DNA of 8,789 nucleotides. Source: Planctomycetota bacterium (GTDB taxonomy: Bacteria; Planctomycetota; Phycisphaerae; Sedimentisphaerales; Anaerobacaceae). The position numbers and the translations under genes were made by a program. Where the stretch lies: NCBI GenBank assembly GCA_022567055.1, contig JADFHU010000190.1, positions 1 to 8,789 of the forward strand, written 5' to 3'. Numbering within the stretch: position 1 is the stretch's first letter; each line of letters starts with the position of its first letter. Shown here one piece after another: positions 6,038 to 8,789 of the stretch. The notes below the pieces were generated by a model. That model saw only the letters and a list, made by a program, of their open reading frames with translations, did no database searches and had not been told where the DNA came from.

Positions 6038-7261
6038 ATGACAGCAGAGACGAACTACGACACGCTCTTCGGAATAGTGGCGGTTGACAGCGGCCTCTGC
6101 ACCAAGCAAGAATTACAGAAGTCTCAGAAAAAGCATAAGGTAGAGTCTCAAGCCAATCCCATCCTGCTCTCCGACCTCATGGTGGCCCTGGGATACGTCA
6201 CCAAAAACCAGGCCCAACGCCTGTTGACGGACCTCAAGACCAGCAAATCCACCGCCCAGAAGATCCCCGGCTACAAGATTCTCGGTAAACTGGGCGCCGG
6301 TGCGATGGCGGTCGTCTACAAGGCCAATCAGATCAGCCTGAATCGAAAAGTGGCCATCAAACTCTTGCCGAAGCGCTTCAGCCAGAACCCGGAGTATGTC
6401 AAACGGTTCTATAAAGAGGGACAGGCCGCCGGAAAGCTTCATCACAACAACATTGTCCAGGCGATAGACGTAGGCGAGGCGGGCGGATACCACTACTTCG
6501 TCATGGAATACGTGGAGGGAAAAACGATTTCGGATGATCTCGTCGACGGGGGCGTCTACGAGGAGGAGAAGGCCCTGGACATCGTCATTCAAGTAGCCCG
6601 GGCTCTGGAACACGCCACGGCACGGAAACTGGTCCACCGCGACGTCAAACCGAAGAACATCATGATCATGGCCGATGGGACCGTGAAATTGGCGGATATG
6701 GGTCTGGCCCGCGAGACCACCGATCTGGAGACGGCTCAGGACGAAGAGGGGAAGGCCTACGGCACCCCCTATTACATTGCCCCGGAACAGATCCGAGGGG
6801 CCATCGACATAGACGGCAGGGCCGACATCTACGGGCTAGGCGCCACCTTTTACCACATGGTGACCGGACGGGTCCCCTTCATGGCGGATGACTCGGCGGA
6901 AATCATGAAAAAGCACCTCCGCGAAAAATTGGTGCCACCCGATCACATCAATACGAGTCTGACCACGGGTACCTCAGAAGTCATTGAGATCATGATGGCC
7001 AAGCGCAGAGAAGATCGTTACGCCAACGCCACCGAACTCTTGGAGGACCTCGAAGCCATCCGGGATGGAAGGCCTCCGGTCCAGGCGCGCAAGCGATTCG
7101 ACGTGTCGATGCTGGAGAAACTGGAGGAAGGCGATTCCGTTCAGGACGAGGCGGACGACTACGACGAAGAAACCATCGCCAAGTATCGGGTGGCCGTGAT
7201 TGCACTGGGGGCCTTTTCGGGGGTGCTGTCCCTGGTGATCCTGTTGATGATCCTGCTGTAA
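6038..7261 (+). CDS. Tail-anchored Hanks-type serine/threonine protein kinase
   Basis: The 407-residue product should transfer phosphate from ATP to Ser/Thr of unknown proteins. The kinase domain runs about 78-345: P-loop LGAGAMAVVYKA (85-96), VAIK with Lys108, helix-C Glu127, HRDVKPKN (200-207) with catalytic Asp202, metal-binding Asp220 in DMG (in place of DFG), and APE (248-250). The third P-loop glycine is Ala91, but the catalytic residues are intact. Before it, residues 8-68 hold two similar helical units (FGIVAVDSGLCTKQELQKS and LSDLMVALGYVTKNQAQRL) resembling the N-terminal region of GspE/PilB-type ATPases. An acidic linker (about 362-379) precedes one membrane segment (384-406) that ends the protein, so there is no external sensor domain. 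ATG 6038 is preferred over TTG 6032; only a weak AGAG ribosome-binding site is seen. Confidence 0.9.
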   Translation: MTAETNYDTLFGIVAVDSGLCTKQELQKSQKKHKVESQANPILLSDLMVALGYVTKNQAQRLLTDLKTSKSTAQKIPGYKILGKLGAGAMAVVYKANQISLNRKVAIKLLPKRFSQNPEYVKRFYKEGQAAGKLHHNNIVQAIDVGEAGGYHYFVMEYVEGKTISDDLVDGGVYEEEKALDIVIQVARALEHATARKLVHRDVKPKNIMIMADGTVKLADMGLARETTDLETAQDEEGKAYGTPYYIAPEQIRGAIDIDGRADIYGLGATFYHMVTGRVPFMADDSAEIMKKHLREKLVPPDHINTSLTTGTSEVIEIMMAKRREDRYANATELLEDLEAIRDGRPPVQARKRFDVSMLEKLEEGDSVQDEADDYDEETIAKYRVAVIALGAFSGVLSLVILLMILL

Positions 7262-7295
7262 GGGGCCGGCAAGCAATAAGTGGGACGCCTACTTC

Positions 7296-8384
7296 ATGAC
7301 AGAGCAGGCCGCACAGTTTTCGCAGACCGAGTTGGAGCGCGTGCTGAAGCACTACGCAATTGGCCCGGTCGAAGAGGCCGCGCCCCTGACCGGCGGCAGC
7401 TCGCATTCCCCCAAATTGATCATCACGACGTCGCGAGGCAAATTCTTGCTGAAACGCCGGATGGACAACGATCCGGCCCGGGTTAAGCTGGCCCACGCCC
7501 TGCAGAGACGCCTGAGACGGAAACAGTTTCCCGTTAGCCGGGTCATCAAGACCAGACTCGACGCTGACGGCCAAAAACCCGAGACGGCGCTCCGCATCGG
7601 CAAACAGCTCTATGAACTCTTCTACTACGTTGAGGGAACCCGGTACGACGGCTCGAAAGAACAGACCCAGGAGTCCGGGAGGCGTCTGGCACTCTTCCAC
7701 CAATGGGTCAAACCGATCCAGCTCACCAAGAAGAGCGTGTCAACCGCCTTTCACAACTCCCGCCGAGTTCGGACCGATCTTGCCGCAATGGGCAGGAACC
7801 ACTCGGGCCCCGAAAGGGAGGCCTTCGAACGAGCCGCCCGCCGACTGGCTGGGCTCTACAACGAGGCCAGCACCCAAGTCAACGAGCTAGGATTCGACAC
7901 CTGGCCCCAGCAACTCGTCCATGGCGATTGGCACCCTGGCAACATGCTCTTCGCAGACGATGCGCTCAAGGCCTTGCTCGATTTCGACTCATTGCGCATG
8001 GCGTCCCCTCAAGTCGATTTGGCCAACGGACTGCTGCAATTCTCCATCATCGCCGGCGATCCCAACCTGGCCCGCTGGCCGGCACGCTTCGATCGAGTTC
8101 GACTCAACCACTTCATGAAGGGTTACTGTCAGATTGTTCGACCCGACAAGGCGCAGTTAGAGTCCTTACCGGATCTGATGACGGAAACCCTCATTGCCGA
8201 AGCGGTCTTGCCCATTGCGGCCACCAGCCACTTTGGCCCCTTCTGCGGCCTGGAATTCATGCAGATGGTCGATCGGAAGGCCACCTGGCTTGCTAACCAC
8301 CGGGACGATCTAAGCAAGCTGTTCAGGGGCGCGGCCAAACGCACACTCGCCACGAAACGAGACGGGTTGCGCGCAGCCGTTTGA
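7296..8384 (+). CDS. APH/choline-kinase-fold small-molecule phosphotransferase
   Basis: This 362-residue soluble protein belongs to the aminoglycoside phosphotransferase superfamily, which includes homoserine kinase ThrB and the SrkA/RdoA stress kinases. The N-lobe shows LTGGSSHSPKLIITT (31-45), a loop like the nucleotide-binding turn, then GKFLLKRR with the likely ATP-binding Lys53. The C-lobe carries LVHGDWHPGNMLF (207-219), with catalytic Asp211 and Asn216, and LLDFDS (227-232), with metal-binding Asp229. QVDLANGL (239-246) matches the conserved helix start that follows. Length suits the family. The substrate cannot be read: an amino acid, a sugar, an antibiotic or a protein are all possible, and drug resistance should not be assumed. 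The ATG lies 34 bases after the kinase stop with GGGA 10 bases upstream, so the two are probably cotranscribed. Confidence 0.85.
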   Translation: MTEQAAQFSQTELERVLKHYAIGPVEEAAPLTGGSSHSPKLIITTSRGKFLLKRRMDNDPARVKLAHALQRRLRRKQFPVSRVIKTRLDADGQKPETALRIGKQLYELFYYVEGTRYDGSKEQTQESGRRLALFHQWVKPIQLTKKSVSTAFHNSRRVRTDLAAMGRNHSGPEREAFERAARRLAGLYNEASTQVNELGFDTWPQQLVHGDWHPGNMLFADDALKALLDFDSLRMASPQVDLANGLLQFSIIAGDPNLARWPARFDRVRLNHFMKGYCQIVRPDKAQLESLPDLMTETLIAEAVLPIAATSHFGPFCGLEFMQMVDRKATWLANHRDDLSKLFRGAAKRTLATKRDGLRAAV

Positions 8385-8404
8385 GTGCAGGCGCAGGAAC
8401 CCCG

Positions 8405-8789
8405 TCACCCCCCAAATCGCGAGGGGAGTTCTTTGCACACCTTCTCCCTGATGATCTTCTTCACCTGCTCGGCCTTCTCCGGCGACATCGCGTTGCCTAC
8501 GATTCCACCCAGCACCCCACCGGCCAGCGCACCAATCAGGCGATCATCGCTGTCCCCACCGGCAAGCACCGCACCGCCCGCCGCGCCGACCGCGGCACTT
8601 AAAATCGTGGTCAGACCCTTGCCGGTTTTCCCGCTACCCTCACCGGTCCAGAGAATGGTCCCATCTTCGACCCTGACGAGCCGGGCATTCAGGCTCATGT
8701 GCTTCGCTTCAAACTCGGGTATGTTCACCATCATCACGACCGGAACATTAAGGATTTCGCCTATCCGTGCCGCCCCTTGGCTGGAGGTC
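8405..8789 (-). CDS. CsgG/LpoB-like envelope protein with glycine-zipper tail, C-terminal fragment
   Basis: The minus-strand frame enters from the right edge and ends at TGA 8407-8405, giving 127 visible residues; the N-terminus is outside the window. Its first part (AARIGEILNVPVVMMVNIPE, then SLNARLVRVEDGTILWTGEG) has the alternating strands and the DGTILW turn seen in the CsgG, LpoB and GNA1162-like lipoproteins of the periplasm and outer membrane. The next segment is rich in Gly and Ala with GxxxG spacing (LSAAVGAAGGAVLAGG, then LIGALAGGVLGGIVGNA), a glycine-zipper membrane hairpin. A charged helix (SPEKAEQVKKIIREKVCKEL) closes it. A GTG at 8737 is internal, not the start, because the frame and the domain continue upstream. 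It converges on the phosphotransferase gene with only 20 bases between stops. Confidence 0.7.
   Translation of the reverse strand, partial: TSSQGAARIGEILNVPVVMMVNIPEFEAKHMSLNARLVRVEDGTILWTGEGSGKTGKGLTTILSAAVGAAGGAVLAGGDSDDRLIGALAGGVLGGIVGNAMSPEKAEQVKKIIREKVCKELPSRFGG

Noticed and set aside
7703..8296. 197-codon + strand frame inside the phosphotransferase gene
   Set aside because: It is an alternative frame of a gene with clear catalytic motifs. Its Arg/Pro/Ser-rich composition is typical of a shifted frame in GC-rich DNA.
7296..8384. Aminoglycoside resistance gene
   Set aside because: The HGDWHPGN and DFD motifs define the fold, not the drug substrate. Nothing in the sequence or context points to antibiotics, so a specific resistance call is not supported.
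8408..8426. Small C-rich/G-rich hairpin between the convergent genes
   Set aside because: Only four G-C pairs around a 9-nt loop, inside the end of the minus-strand gene and with no T-run. It is too weak to call a terminator.
8381..8602. 73-codon + strand frame after the phosphotransferase
   Set aside because: It is antisense to the CsgG/LpoB-like gene, whose minus-strand product has coherent strands and a glycine zipper.

Overview
The window is moderately GC-rich bacterial DNA, densely coded and mostly on the + strand. It most resembles a member of the Planctomycetota or a related lineage. The reasons are a Hanks-type Ser/Thr kinase with an unusual N-terminal region, a MacB-type export operon with separate ATPase and permease genes, and several envelope lipoprotein-like genes. 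This assignment is inferred from protein style, not from a marker gene. No rRNA, tRNA, CRISPR array, transposase or intact mobile element was seen.

Layout. (1) Positions 1-121, minus strand: the first 40 codons of a small lipoprotein that runs off the left edge. (2) Positions 122-436: an intergenic region with a perfect TATAAT box facing each way, consistent with divergent promoters. (3) Positions 437-5509: four tightly packed, overlapping + strand genes for a complete MacAB-TolC-like tripartite exporter: membrane fusion protein, ABC ATPase, FtsX/MacB permease and TolC-family outer membrane factor. Translation appears coupled throughout. The permease start is odd: the best ribosome-binding site and ATGA overlap lead into a 10-codon reading frame that ends inside the permease start region, which suggests either a one-base frameshift or a reinitiation device. 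(4) Positions 5510-6031: a 522-base non-coding stretch with an 11-bp hairpin, a perfect 12-bp inverted repeat around a 35-nt loop, a strong sigma70-like promoter and a possibly structured leader. (5) Positions 6038-7261: a Ser/Thr protein kinase with a two-repeat N-terminal domain and a single C-terminal membrane anchor. (6) Positions 7296-8384: an APH/homoserine-kinase-like small-molecule phosphotransferase, probably cotranscribed with the kinase. (7) Positions 8405-8789, minus strand: the C-terminal part of a CsgG/LpoB-like protein ending in a glycine-zipper segment, running off the right edge and convergent with the phosphotransferase.

Functionally, the four-gene block should make a self-contained efflux or secretion machine spanning both membranes. 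In it, ATP hydrolysis by the ATPase drives movements of the permease periplasmic domain, and the fusion protein links this to the outer membrane channel. The kinase/phosphotransferase pair is a separate unit with its own promoter. Its substrates cannot be read from the sequence.
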